A stretch of DNA of 64,000 nucleotides from Batillaria attramentaria (Eukaryota; Mollusca; Gastropoda; Batillariidae). The DNA is taken from the NCBI GenBank assembly GCA_018292915.2, contig JACVVK020000345.1:435534-499533 (forward strand), in the 5' to 3' direction. This document shows, in pieces, positions 18,900 through 28,662 of the stretch; position 1 is the first letter of the stretch, and each line of letters opens with the position of its first letter. The translations under genes and the position numbers were made by a program. Below the pieces are notes generated by a model. It was not told where the DNA came from and searched no databases. It saw nothing but the letters and a program-made list of their open reading frames with translations.

Positions 18900-20480
18900 C
18901 TCAAGGACTGACACCCCCCCCCCCCCCAAGAAAAAAAAAACCAAAACAAAACAAAAACAACACCACCACCACCCCCTCCCCTAAAAAAAAAAACCCAAAG
19001 AAACCCCCCAAAAAACAACAACAACGAAAACGAGCATACATACCTCATCTTTTTTCGGAACATCAATCTCATTTTGTTAAAAAAAAAAAAAAAAAACCGC
19101 CTTTTCTCTGGCTGCCTCTCTTTAGAAGAAAGTCCAGTTTCTGCTCTAATGGTTTACCTGTCACATACAGTAACGACACACAACATAACTATCAACATGA
19201 TAAAGACTGATTTGAAGTAAATGTTATCTAACATGGAGCTGTTTGTCTCAGTTTTAAAGATTACCGGTTGATTACCTTATTTTCACTGCCGTAAAGTGAG
19301 TCTCATGCGGATTAAGTTACAAAATAAACATTACTAGAACTCCTATTTCTAAAACTATGTCAAATTTAAATTTCACTTCGTGGCCCACTGGTGGAATGGG
19401 GGAAAGATGAGAAAAGAAAGCAAGAAAAATATAAAATACTTGATAGGCCGAGCAACTACAGCAAATGGGAACAAAGTTATGGCACGAAAACCAACCAACC
19501 AACCAACCAAACACAACAAACAAACAAACTAGACTGAAAGCCCTAGGATAGACGCACAACACTCAACAAATACCAATGAAATAATTTAATTTAATGCACA
19601 AAGAAACAAAAATAAACAAACTATAAAAAAGACGATATAACAAAAACAAGGACAACAACAACAACAAACAAACAAACAAACAAAACAAAACACTCGGTGT
19701 TTTTTGTTTTCTTTCGTTTGTTTGTTTGTTATTAACATACTATCAACAAGAACAACAACAAGGATGCGAAACAAAATCTTTTCGTTTACTTCGTAACAAA
19801 GAGCGCTAGCGACGTGACCTGTTATACGTGCTTTCATGACTCCCGCTGTCAACAGAGCTTTGCGCATTCATTTGTACACAGTACTAAGTCAAACTGAAGC
19901 ATTCAAAGTTTCTATACTAACCTGAAGTACGTGCGACACCATGCGATCCTCACATTTAAGACAGCGATTAGCGCCTTTACAAGTTTCGAGGTTCCGATCG
20001 AGTGAAGGCTACTATGTCACAACATTTTAACAAGCACTGTATTGGTGTTTTAAAAAACAAAAACAAAAACAACAACAACAAAAAACCGCGTCACGAAGGT
20101 TACAGTCGTTAACTTTTGACACGCGTACAGGTCTCTGTGTTCGTATGATTGCACTGCACAGGGTCGTGTGTTGTCCACGAGGGATTACTCACATGGTTTA
20201 GAGCTGGCCTCAGTTTGTCGGGCTTGCATCGCCTGACTGACTCCATGGTATGTGTACTGTGTAGCGGCTTCCATTGAAAGCGCAGGGCCCGACCGTGTGG
20301 CGAAACACACACCTTTCAAAAATACCCGTGAAAAACACATGACTTTCAAATTCCGCAGAGTTAAATCAATGTTCAATGTTTGTAATCTCCTATCCTTACC
20401 TAGCAGGAAAGTCGCACTTAGTTTTGCTAAATTTCTGAAAGAATGCAACGTTGTGTTGAACGAAGTTCTCATTGCTTAAC
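18900..20480. other. Low-complexity intergenic DNA
   Basis: Poly-C, poly-A and CAA/GTTT runs, including a near-palindromic A/C-rich to T/G-rich stretch at about 19640-19730. No gene recognised. It may contain the missing first exon of the Gal3ST gene, but I cannot place it. Confidence 0.4.
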
Positions 20481-20720
20481 ACTTTTTCCCCTAGTCTCTG
20501 TAATTGCTGTAAGTGTATGATAGCTTTATTTCTTGTAGTTTGTGATAACAATATTGATCAGTACTCTTGTTTATTGACCTCACAGTGATTGCTAACATTT
20601 ACTTTTTACCCTATATTACATTGTCATTTGCATTTCTTGTTTGTTTATATTGTTCCTCCATGTCCCAGTAAGGGTCAAAGGAAATAAAATCTTTGAAGCT
20701 TGAATCTTTGAAACCACCAT
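20480..20720 (+). mobile_element. Possible non-LTR retroelement 3' UTR
   Basis: T-rich sequence ending in AATAAAATCTTTGAAGCTTG and a second ATCTTTGAA word resembles the short-repeat tails of CR1/RTE-type elements. No RT codons were recognised upstream, so this is tentative. Confidence 0.35.
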
Positions 20721-21005
20721 GAACCACTTCATTAATTTACTCAAGTTTACTTTAGAACTCAGAAGCACTGCACACTTTAATGCAGCTTCATAAACATTAT
20801 TCAGCCGTTATTTTTGTAAGTTGTTTCTATGGGATGAGGCAGATTTCGCTGCGTGCAGCAGCAAGTTTCAGTGACGAATACCAAGATTGTGATGTTTCTC
20901 CAGACAGTACACACATTCACCTACACAGCGGCGTGATGGAATCTGTGTTATAGAAACTTGACGTGCACGCTATGCTGCTGCGTTCTTTTTGGCGGGACTT
21001 CTGTG

Positions 21006-21006
<1 letters not shown>

Positions 21007-21078
<72 letters not shown>

Positions 21079-21110
21079 GGTGTGAGTGAGTGAGTGAGTT
21101 GGTGGGTGGG
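21007..21110. repeat. (GT)n(GA)n(GTGA)n microsatellite
   Basis: A GT run passes into GA and then GTGA/GGTG words. It lies just before the dispersed repeat and SINE at 21280-21640. Confidence 0.9.
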
Positions 21111-21279
21111 GTGGGTGAGTTTCATGGAAGATAAATCACCTCGTTGAAGGGCTTGGTACTTTGAGATGAAATGGGCAGTCACATTCTCCAGCGCCCGCAT
21201 ATAAATCTCGAGGTTAATTTAACCCACGGCTACAGACTAGGACAAAATAAACCCAAAAACAAAATGAAATTTTAAAACA

Positions 21280-21640
21280 AGGAGGAACGGCCCCGTCCTA
21301 CAAAGTTGTTTCTCCAAATTTCATTTTATTTTGTCTGTTTTGTTGTTATTGTTGCCGGTTCTCCCCTCTCCAAGTTCTACCAATGACACTAGATCCTCTA
21401 CGACCTCGACCGATTAGTCACGTGACTGGCGGTGGGGCCGGGTGGGGGGAGAGAGAGACAGACAGACAGACAGAGACAGAGAGACAGAGAGTGGGTGGGT
21501 GGGTGTTTAACGCCCTTTTCCAACACGTAAGGGTGATATCAAAGACGGGGCAACGAGAGAAAGCTTGGCCAGCACAAATATTTGGCCCAAGCCGGGATTC
21601 GAACTCTCGACCCGAGCATTGAAAGTCCAACCAAAGACCT
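21280..21640 (-). mobile_element. Composite dispersed repeat plus SINE
   Basis: The first part matches 4905-5100 and 55690-55860. After a CAGA microsatellite, the SINE body follows at about 21497-21633 on the minus strand, with a B-box-like GTTCGAATCCC. The SINE head ends at CCAAC, where an unrelated sequence begins. Confidence 0.75.
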
Positions 21641-21757
21641 TGGAATCAGAAAGACGCGTCACTCCTGCCCTCGTAAGAGAGACATATAGCGGGACAACGC
21701 GAAGAGTTGTCTGCCCGCATTAGCGCGCATCCTAGATCTGGCCCCTATAGTGACAGC

Positions 21758-21841
21758 ATGGCGGAAAGTGGAAAGCGATCACAAAAGCCGGGCTTGCAAT
21801 TGTGTTCTGCGCCGAATTGTTCAAATAACAGACAAATATAA
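21758..21841 (+). pseudogene. Possible THAP zinc-finger N-terminal fragment
   Basis: A 27-codon frame from an ATG has the word LQLCSAPNCSNN. This C-x4-C pattern is the start of a THAP DNA-binding domain, found in THAP proteins and P-element-like transposases. A stop follows, and a FGIP-like continuation (THAP F-x-P element) appears only in another frame. No C-x2-H half was found. It may be a relic of a P-type transposon or a THAP gene. Low confidence. Confidence 0.35.
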
Positions 21842-22068
21842 ACGGGGAAACACTTCTTTTGGTATTCCTGTTGAAAAAAACTTTCTTTTCGCTTTCTTGT
21901 TAAAAAAAAAGACCTCAAGTGGTACGTGTGCATGCAGTGTAAACAAACAGTAAACACACGCGGCTGACGCAGATACAGTGTAATTTTTGTTGTTGTTGTT
22001 TTTTTCGGACAACTTTACAAATCACGGTAACTTAAACTGTGCTAGCGGCTAGCTGCATCTAAATTCAC

Positions 22069-22114
<46 letters not shown>
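22069..22114. repeat. (CA)n microsatellite cluster
   Basis: First of several: CA 22069-22114, GA 22193-22210 and 22505-22536, CA with GA at 22610-22670, and CA 22938-22972. Confidence 0.9.
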
Positions 22115-22118
<4 letters not shown>

Positions 22119-22322
22119 CTCACATTCACATTCATGCTCGCGCTGACGACCAGCGCTTACACGCTTTACAGCACATTTCACGAACATTATACAGAGAGAG
22201 AGAGAGAGAGAACGACTATGTCAATAAAAATGGCTGTGGCAGTGATATATACACTTAATTTTACAAGGATTCAAAATGATACAGGTGCAAAAACCTGTCT
22301 TCAGCTTTGTCCTTGCTATTCT

Positions 22323-22440
22323 AGAGGGAGCCGAGCTGGCTGTGGCCAAATATTTATGATGGTCATTTATTCCGCTGTCTAGTCTTCGACATCACCCATA
22401 ATTATGTGGTGGAAAAGTACGTTAAACTCTCGAACACTCA
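22323..22440 (+). mobile_element. SINE fragment, plus strand
   Basis: GGGAGCCGAGCTGGCTG, then GGCCAAATATTTATGATGG, and the tail GTGGTGGAAAAGTACGTTAAAC. The tRNA head is deleted in the middle. Confidence 0.65.
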
Positions 22441-22608
22441 TCTTATCCTCCTCTTGCGTTTCGACTAAGACTATAGTTACGTATATACAAAACAAAGTAA
22501 ACCTCAGAGAGAGAGAGAAAAAGAGAGAGAGAGAGAAGTGAACTTTACTTTCAAAGGATAAAAGATGAGGTGACCTCTATAAAATCTGGTCCTTGCTAAA
22601 CTAATCTT

Positions 22609-22639
<31 letters not shown>

Positions 22640-22934
22640 AGAGAGAAAGAGATAGAGAAAGAGAGAGAGAACAAATAGTCCACAGAGGCGGATGACATTA
22701 TAGTCATCAGATTCTAAAATTGTCTCTCCCATACAGATCGAGTCAGCTCACGGCCCTATATACACTTAACGATAAAACTACATGAATTTGTGTGTTACCG
22801 ACGAGTAATTTGATTTGATCAATGGTGCAAATGAACCCCTCCCCCCTCCTGAGTTTTATAGAAGGGGCTTGTCATGTCTTGGATTAAATACGAGTCTGCA
22901 ACACACAAATTCAAGTGGCTTTTATCATCCTTTT

Positions 22935-22975
<41 letters not shown>

Positions 22976-22979
22976 CTAC

Positions 22980-23740
22980 GAAACCACATGTTGTTTCTAG
23001 ACTTTTTATTTGGACAGGAAAAACTAGATATGCCATGTATGAGTGTATCTGCTGTGTACATACTATAACATTTTTTTTGTAAATGACAGACAACATGTAC
23101 AGAGACAATTTTACTCTCTAATTATCAGTTAAATTGTGGGTCATCATAAAAATACTATTTTTATGTTTGTACCGAAAAAAGGTCACAATCATTTTAAACA
23201 GTTTGTACATTTTTAGAAAACATGTTTCAATAAGTAAAGAGTAAGTGATGCAAAAGTGTTGAAAATAATTTTCTGTGGAAGTATAAGCATCAACAAACGA
23301 CAATTACAGATAAGGGTTTAAATGCAAAGCATTTGATGTCCCAAATCCCTTTTTAAACTGCCAGTAACACGACTGAAACCTGGTAACACGACTGACGAGA
23401 AGGGTAACAGGACTGAAAAGTACAAAGGCAAAAAGCAAAATCTCCGCTCTTCTGTTGTAAACTTATTGTAAAATGGTAATCTCTTCTTACAAACATCTTT
23501 TCTCATGCGAACGAAAGGTAACAAAACGTTTCCATACTTTGGTTTGACAACAATTTGAATCAAAATAAGATGATTGGTAACAACCGATTCCCTGTAACAC
23601 TCCCAAATCACTTAAGCAATCATCACACGCTTGGTTGCTCTAATGTAACATTTTGATGTATTTGGATACCCCAAATTTGAAGCCATTCGGTTAAGTATTT
23701 TCCAAGAAACGGGCCTGGACACAATTCACACACACACAGC
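22980..23740. other. Intergenic DNA, nothing recognised
   Basis: AT-rich, with repeated GTAACACGACTGA-like words at about 23364-23415. No coding or element signal I can support. Confidence 0.4.
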
Positions 23741-23753
23741 CGCACGCACACCG

Positions 23754-23915
23754 CCGGGGTGATCGAATGGTAGAGCGTTGGACTCCTAATGCTCGGGTCG
23801 TGAGTTCGATCCCGGCTGGGGCCAAATATTTGTGCTGGCTTTTTCATCGTTGCCCCGTCTTTGATATCACTCTATGTGGTGGAAAAGGACGTTATACCCC
23901 CAAACACCCACCCAC
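23754..23915 (+). mobile_element. tRNA-derived SINE, best-preserved plus-strand copy
   Basis: The head has an A-box-like TGATCGAATGGTAG and a B-box-like GAGTTCGATCCCGG, typical of tRNA-derived SINEs. The body CCAAATATTTGTGCTGGC, GATATCACTC and the tail GTGGAAAAGGACGTTA follow. It ends in a CCCA/CCAC microsatellite. Confidence 0.8.
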
Positions 23916-24236
23916 CCACCCGCCACAAACGGCACACTCAACATCCCATGGTTGTCACGAAGGCAGTTCACTGTGTGCGTGACCCTTTCCACTCAAGTTA
24001 CTGTGACCTACTGCTGTAAAGATTAGACACAGGGGAAGGAAAATTGTTAAGGATGTCAGACCGAAGGCGGAGCTAACTGGAGAGAGAACGAACGTGACCT
24101 TTATTCACCATATTTCAGGGTATATGTTTCAGGCGTGGTTTTGTCTGTTTATAACACTGAACATAAAATCAAAACAAAGAAACCAACAAACGACAAACAT
24201 AGTTATATGTATTGGAGAGAAGTTCGAAGTGCTCTT

Positions 24237-24281
<45 letters not shown>

Positions 24282-24660
24282 ATCTGGAGCAGAATGGAGA
24301 ATAACATGGCTGTAAAAAGCGTGAACGTTCTCGCATCATTTGGACAATTTAAGTCACTACAGCGGGGTTGGGGTTTTTTCCCCTCACCTCTGAGCGTTAG
24401 AGCTTATGTTACCCCATCCTAACACCATTACTGCGAGGCACTTTTTATTTTATGAGTCAAACCGTGCTTGTCGGTTTTATATATGCCAGTGATTGTGGAC
24501 AAGTGAAGTGTAGTCAGTGGGCGGGGCTACTATGATAGAACTTCCTGATTTCTCACATATTGTTCTGTTGGCTGGCTTTACCGGGGTTTGCGCATTTGCG
24601 GCGACGACTCCGCTCTGCGCTCTGCCTTTTTCCGCTCTAACGCACGCACGCACGCACGCA
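23905..24660 (+). repeat. Composite dispersed repeat, copy 1
   Basis: Blocks around CCATGGTTGTCACGAAGG, GGCGGAGCTAACTGGAGAG, GTTTCAGGCGTGGTTTTG and GAGAAGTTCGAAGTGCT, followed by a CA run. The blocks recur in direct orientation at 24765-25090 and inverted at 51570-52020 and 52375-52735. No ORF of note. Confidence 0.75.
24238..24280. repeat. (CA)n microsatellite
   Basis: Sits at the end of the GAAGTTCGAAGTGCT block of the dispersed repeat. The same position carries CA repeats in the other copies (25084-25130, and GT at 51513-51572 in the inverted copy). Confidence 0.9.
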
Positions 24661-24672
24661 AATCTCTTAAAG

Positions 24673-24740
24673 GGGGGGGGGGGGGGAGGGGGGGGAGAGA
24701 GACGGCGGGGGGAGGAGAGAGAGAGAGAGAGGGGGGGGGG
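24673..24740. repeat. G-run / GA-rich simple sequence
   Basis: Poly-G interrupted by A and GAGA words. A further G-run lies at 24879-24897. Confidence 0.85.
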
Positions 24741-24764
24741 AGCTTGTATTGAGACCGTCGAAAA

Positions 24765-25080
24765 CAAGGCCATATACAGCACACTCGACAACCCATGGTT
24801 GTCACAAAGCAGTTCACTGTGTGCTTGACCCTTTCCACTCAAGTTACTGTGACGTACTGATGAAAAGATAAGATACGGGGGGGGGGGGGGGGGGGGGAAT
24901 TGTTGAGGATGTCAGTCTGAGGGCGGAGCTAACTGGAGAGAAAACGAACCTGAACGTGACCTATATTCACCATTATTCAGGGTATATGTTTCAGGCGTGG
25001 TTTTGTCTGTTTATAGAACAAAGGAACCAACAAACGAAAAACATAGTTACATGTATTGGAGAGAAGTTCGAAGTGCTGTT

Positions 25081-25160
<80 letters not shown>

Positions 25161-25180
25161 ACAACAACAACAACAACAAC
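24765..25180 (+). repeat. Composite dispersed repeat, copy 2, with (CA)n(TA)n(CAA)n
   Basis: Repeats the CCATGGTTGTCAC, GGCGGAGCTAACTGG and GAAGTTCGAAGTGCT blocks of copy 1. It then passes into CA, TA and CAA microsatellites (25084-25182). Confidence 0.75.
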
Positions 25181-25299
25181 AGCTCAGTGGGGACGGGAAG
25201 GGGTGGGGGTGCTGTTGCTTTTGTACATTTTTAACGGTTTTTTGTGCACTTTCCGAAATGAAATGAACAGAAGTGGATCTCTTTGCGAATACTGTGACC

Positions 25300-26080
25300 T
25301 TGACTTTTAGCCGAGGTCATTTAAGATGTGTAATCGTTATGATGACCTTTGACTTTGAACTTTTAGAAGAGAATTAGCCCCCCACTTCTGGCACGTATTA
25401 GCTAATATTACTGTAAAGAGTGTGTCTCAGGTATGTTTTTCTATAGCGCGGCGGTTCTGTTGGACCTTGTGGAGCTTTGAAGGTCAAGCTGGCAGCCATT
25501 TTGAATGACAGTTATCGTGAATAAACATGGATGTACCTAACACACCCACGCTGTACTGTCTGTCAATTCTGAGATTCTGAAATTCTGAGACTTCAATCAA
25601 CGATTGTGTGGTCAGTCCTAACTATAGTCACCCTACTAGCGGCCATCTTGAAATAGCAGCCAGGATGCAAAGGGATAAAATAAGGTTACCTATATTGCAT
25701 CTCATTTCTACATCATTTTTCTCTAATGTCACCAAAATTTCCAAACATCGTAGCAACAACTTTGAAATGAGAAGGATTTTATTTTATCTACCTACTTCAC
25801 GGCATATTAAAATTTTGGCCATTTCCTCTTCAAAATTTAAGACCATACAGCAACCTCGTTTTCGATTCTATCGAGATTAAAAAATATATATATATTGTCA
25901 CTCTTCGCGTACAATTTGACACACTATTCATGAAGAAATCAACTTCGTGTGTTAGTGTAAAAATTGTATACCTCCCCAAAACGACGCTGTGCCCGATTTG
26001 AATTCGGCTACATATTTACATAGTATTTTGATTTTGATTTTTTTTCTGTCTAAATATTTCCAAAACCAATGAACACACCA
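25300..26080. repeat. Left flank of the Polinton-like locus, GGCGGCCATCTT-type dispersed repeat
   Basis: Contains AGCCATTTTGAATGAC and GCGGCCATCTTGAAATAGC. Words of this kind recur on the right flank at about 43450-43830. It suggests that the virus-like element sits in or near an older dispersed repeat. No coding signal. Confidence 0.45.
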
Positions 26081-26082
26081 GT

Positions 26083-26826
26083 AGTATAAGTTGCGACCCC
26101 TCAACCCTCAGGGAGCCGGGAGCCGTTTGACCTTAACCTGAGGTCACGTCCTTAGCCTCAGGTCAAGGCCCTGAGGTCACGTCCTTAACCTGAGGTCACG
26201 TCCTTAGCCTCAGGCCATAGCCCTAACCTGAGGTCACGTCCTCAGGTCACAGCCTTATAACTTCAGGTCATGCCCTTAACCTTATGACGTAAACTTTAGG
26301 AAACGACCCTATAAAATCAGGGCTTCACCTTATAACCTGATCATGAAGTGACAGCTGTCAGCGCCTCCCTATTTAGGTAGGGAGACCGGGAGCCATTTGA
26401 CCTTAACCTGAGATCACGGCCATAGCCTCCAGTCAGGTAATACAGGGAGATCATAAAGTAACAGCTGTCAGCGCCTCCCTATTTAGGTAGGGAGACCGGG
26501 AGCCATTTGACCTTAACCTGAGATCACGGCCATAGCCTCCAGTCAGGTAATACAGGGAGATCATAAAGTAACAGCTGTCAGCGCCTCCCTATTTAGGTAG
26601 GGAGACCGGGAGCCATTTGACCTTAACCTGAGATCACGGCCATAGCCTCCAGTGAGGTAATACAGGGAGATCATAAAGTAGCAGCTGTCAGCGCCTCCCT
26701 ATTTAGGTAGGGAGACCGGGAGCCATTTGACCTTAACCCGAGATCACGGCCATAGCCTCCAGTGAGGTAATACAGGGAGATCATGAAGTGACAGCTGTCA
26801 GCGCCTCCCATTTAGGATAGGGGTCC
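26083..26826 (+). repeat. Left terminal inverted repeat of copy A
   Basis: About 0.74 kb. The outer third has alternating CCTGAGGTCACGTCCTTA-type words. The inner part is a tandem array of four 110-bp units starting at ACAGCTGTCAGCGCCTCCC (26351, 26461, 26571, 26681; a fifth start is at 26791). Each unit contains the hairpin-forming CTCCCTATTTAGGTAGGGAG. The reverse complement is found at 40863-41535 and in the right termini. Confidence 0.85.
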
Positions 26827-26886
26827 CACATGATGATGATATTTAACTGTTGGTTTTCATTTGTTTCTCTCAGTTACCCAGCAGAC

Positions 26887-27507
26887 ATGGATCCGCGATT
26901 TCAGCATCCGTTTACCTGTCTTATTGCAGGGCCTTCACAAAGCGGCAAAAGCTATTTTGTCAATCAGTGTTTAGATCGGTTGAAGGATATTATGGTCCCC
27001 GTGCCGGAGGAAATTATTTGGTGTTACGGTGTTTGGCAACCGTTATATGACAAGCTACAGCTGCGTGGCGTGCAATTTCAGGAGGGATTACCTGATATGT
27101 CGAAATTTACAGGTCACAAACGCTGTCTTGTTATTATTGATGATCTCATGCATGAAACCGATTCTCGCGTGACACAGCTGTTTACGAAAGGAAGTCATCA
27201 CCTGAACATCTCCGTTATGTACATCGTGCAAAATTTATTTGGAAAAAACAAAGAACAGCGAACGATAAGCTTAAACAGTCATTATTTAGTCGTGTTTAAA
27301 AACCCGCGTGACGCGTCCCAAATAACAGCACTGGCAAAACAAATGTACCCTGGAAAAACTCAATATATGTTAGAAGCATATAAAGACGCTGTTTCAAAAA
27401 GTCACGGTTATTTGCTGATTGATCTCAGACAAGAAACACCAGAACATTTGCGCCTACGAACTGATATTTTTTCGCCTCAAGGTGTGACCGCTTATCTTCA
27501 AAAATGA
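26887..27507 (+). CDS. DNA-packaging ATPase (FtsK/HerA, A32-like), copy A
   Basis: The protein is predicted to drive genome packaging into the capsid, as the A32/FtsK-HerA ATPases of Polintons, adintoviruses and virophages do. From the ATG at 26887 it is 206 aa, beginning MDPRFQHPFTCLIAGPSQSGKS. Walker A is GPSQSGKS (residues 15-22) and Walker B is LVIIDD (81-86), followed by a likely sensor region. The open frame extends 19 codons upstream to 26830. However, that extension contains a TTTGTTTCTCTCAG acceptor-like stretch and the family normally starts close to the P-loop, so I prefer 26887. Its stop overlaps the next start (ATGA). In copy B it differs at one Walker B residue (Val to Leu). Confidence 0.88.
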   Translation: MDPRFQHPFTCLIAGPSQSGKSYFVNQCLDRLKDIMVPVPEEIIWCYGVWQPLYDKLQLRGVQFQEGLPDMSKFTGHKRCLVIIDDLMHETDSRVTQLFTKGSHHLNISVMYIVQNLFGKNKEQRTISLNSHYLVVFKNPRDASQITALAKQMYPGKTQYMLEAYKDAVSKSHGYLLIDLRQETPEHLRLRTDIFSPQGVTAYLQK

Positions 27508-27830
27508 GCGCGCGGCTAAAACGCAACGCGGCGTTATTGAAATTTTTATCGAAAGCTAAACCGCAAGTCGTGAAAGCTATTATCCGATCCGGGGACCGTG
27601 AACTGATTCAAACGTTGTGCGAGTGTTCATTCAATATTTTAAAAGGGCGTGTGCGTTTGACCCCGCGTCAGAAACAAAAACTTCGTGCGCATAAACAGAC
27701 GCTTAGAACCTTGGCGACCAAGAAAACTTCTTTAAAGCGCCAAAAAGCACTTTTGCAGAAAGGTGGATTTCTCGGCGCTGTGTTAGGTCCAGTATTAGGT
27801 GTGCTAGGACAAGTTTTGCTCGGGCAATAA
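27504..27830 (+). CDS. Small basic conserved element protein (108 aa), copy A
   Basis: Function unknown. It begins inside the ATPase stop (4-bp ATGA overlap). The first 75 residues are helical and very basic (KAKPQVVKAIIRS, LTPRQKQKLRAHKQ). The last 25 are Gly/Leu/Val-rich and hydrophobic (GGFLGAVLGPVLGVLGQVLL), like a membrane-active or coat-associated helix. Proteins of this build accompany the same ATPase in related invertebrate elements, as I recall. A role in genome binding or virion assembly is speculative. Copy B differs by one residue (Gln to Arg). Confidence 0.75.
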   Translation: MSARLKRNAALLKFLSKAKPQVVKAIIRSGDRELIQTLCECSFNILKGRVRLTPRQKQKLRAHKQTLRTLATKKTSLKRQKALLQKGGFLGAVLGPVLGVLGQVLLGQ

Positions 27831-27838
27831 CAAGAAAA

Positions 27839-28654
27839 ATGGAGTACACGAAGAAAATGGTATTGGTCGACCCGGAATGGCTTAAACGACAAGAACAAAA
27901 ACCACCACCACCACCCGTAACGGATATTTTAAATGGGAATATTGTCGGTTTGGACCAGGAGATAACGCAAGTTTTACAAGATGCAGCATTAGAACCGTTG
28001 GAAAAAGCGAGACGCTATGAACAGGCTTTGCACCGCTACAGACATTTTAGTAAAGAGTACCGTCAGAAACCGATCGGTAGAGTGGAAATCGCTTCAACCA
28101 CCGCTGAAAGTGCTTCGGCAACACAGCCAGCACCGCCTTCGTCTAGTGCTGGCAGCTTAGAAGAAAAATTAGAAAACCGTGTCCTCGCCAGTGTTCCTAA
28201 AACGATGCATAAGAAAGCGCGGTTACTTTTAGAGCATCTTAAAGAGGATCCTGAATTGACCTGGGATGAAAGAGGTCAGTTGGTATACGAAGGCGTAACC
28301 ATCGACGGGTCAAATATGTCTGATTTAGTCAATGATGTACTACGCGCTCGGAAAAAAGTGGAAACTCCGCAGGGGTGGAATGTATTTGCTCGTGCTTTGA
28401 AACGCGCCAACGTACCTCGTGAAATTGTAGGCAACCTGAAGCGCTGGGACTACTTACAACGGAACAGGCATGCGTCGTCTTTAAGGGATGCTGCAACACC
28501 CTCTACGCCTTCAGTTACAGCAGACCGATCGCGCCCTCGCGTTCGTCGTCGTCGTCGTCGACAGGAATCTCCTCTTATTCGCTCATCATCATCATCACCA
28601 TCACCCCGACACTTTAAATCGCCGCGTATACATTGGGAGGCGTTATTTGACTAA
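27839..28654 (+). CDS. Conserved element protein of unknown function (271 aa), copy A
   Basis: No recognised family. Residues about 1-85 are charged and helical. Residues about 86-115 form a Ser/Ala/Pro-rich linker. Residues about 120-215 look like a compact domain (MHKKARLLLEHLKEDPELTW, GVTIDGSNMSDLVNDVL, WNVFARALKRANVP). The C-terminus is an Arg/Ser-rich disordered tail with an Arg-rich cluster and HFKSPRIHW. It lies 8 bp after the previous gene and just before the integrase. The arrangement suggests a structural or DNA-binding virion protein; this is inference. Copy B is 272 aa, with one extra Pro in the N-terminal Pro run. Confidence 0.75.
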   Translation: MEYTKKMVLVDPEWLKRQEQKPPPPPVTDILNGNIVGLDQEITQVLQDAALEPLEKARRYEQALHRYRHFSKEYRQKPIGRVEIASTTAESASATQPAPPSSSAGSLEEKLENRVLASVPKTMHKKARLLLEHLKEDPELTWDERGQLVYEGVTIDGSNMSDLVNDVLRARKKVETPQGWNVFARALKRANVPREIVGNLKRWDYLQRNRHASSLRDAATPSTPSVTADRSRPRVRRRRRRQESPLIRSSSSSPSPRHFKSPRIHWEALFD

Positions 28655-28662
28655 AAAAAAAA

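Noticed and set aside
19921..19960. Short frame starting ATGGTGTCGCACG as the missing first exon of the Gal3ST gene
   Set aside because: Its donor (CAG/GTTAGT) leaves phase 0, whereas the transmembrane exon needs a preceding exon ending in phase 2.
23760..23830. Possible tRNA gene
   Set aside because: A/B-box words are present but no complete cloverleaf is seen and the sequence continues into the SINE body repeated around the window.
26351..26830. Regular 110-bp repeats as a possible CRISPR-like array
   Set aside because: Units are contiguous near-identical tandem repeats without unique spacers, in an animal genome. They are part of a transposon terminus.
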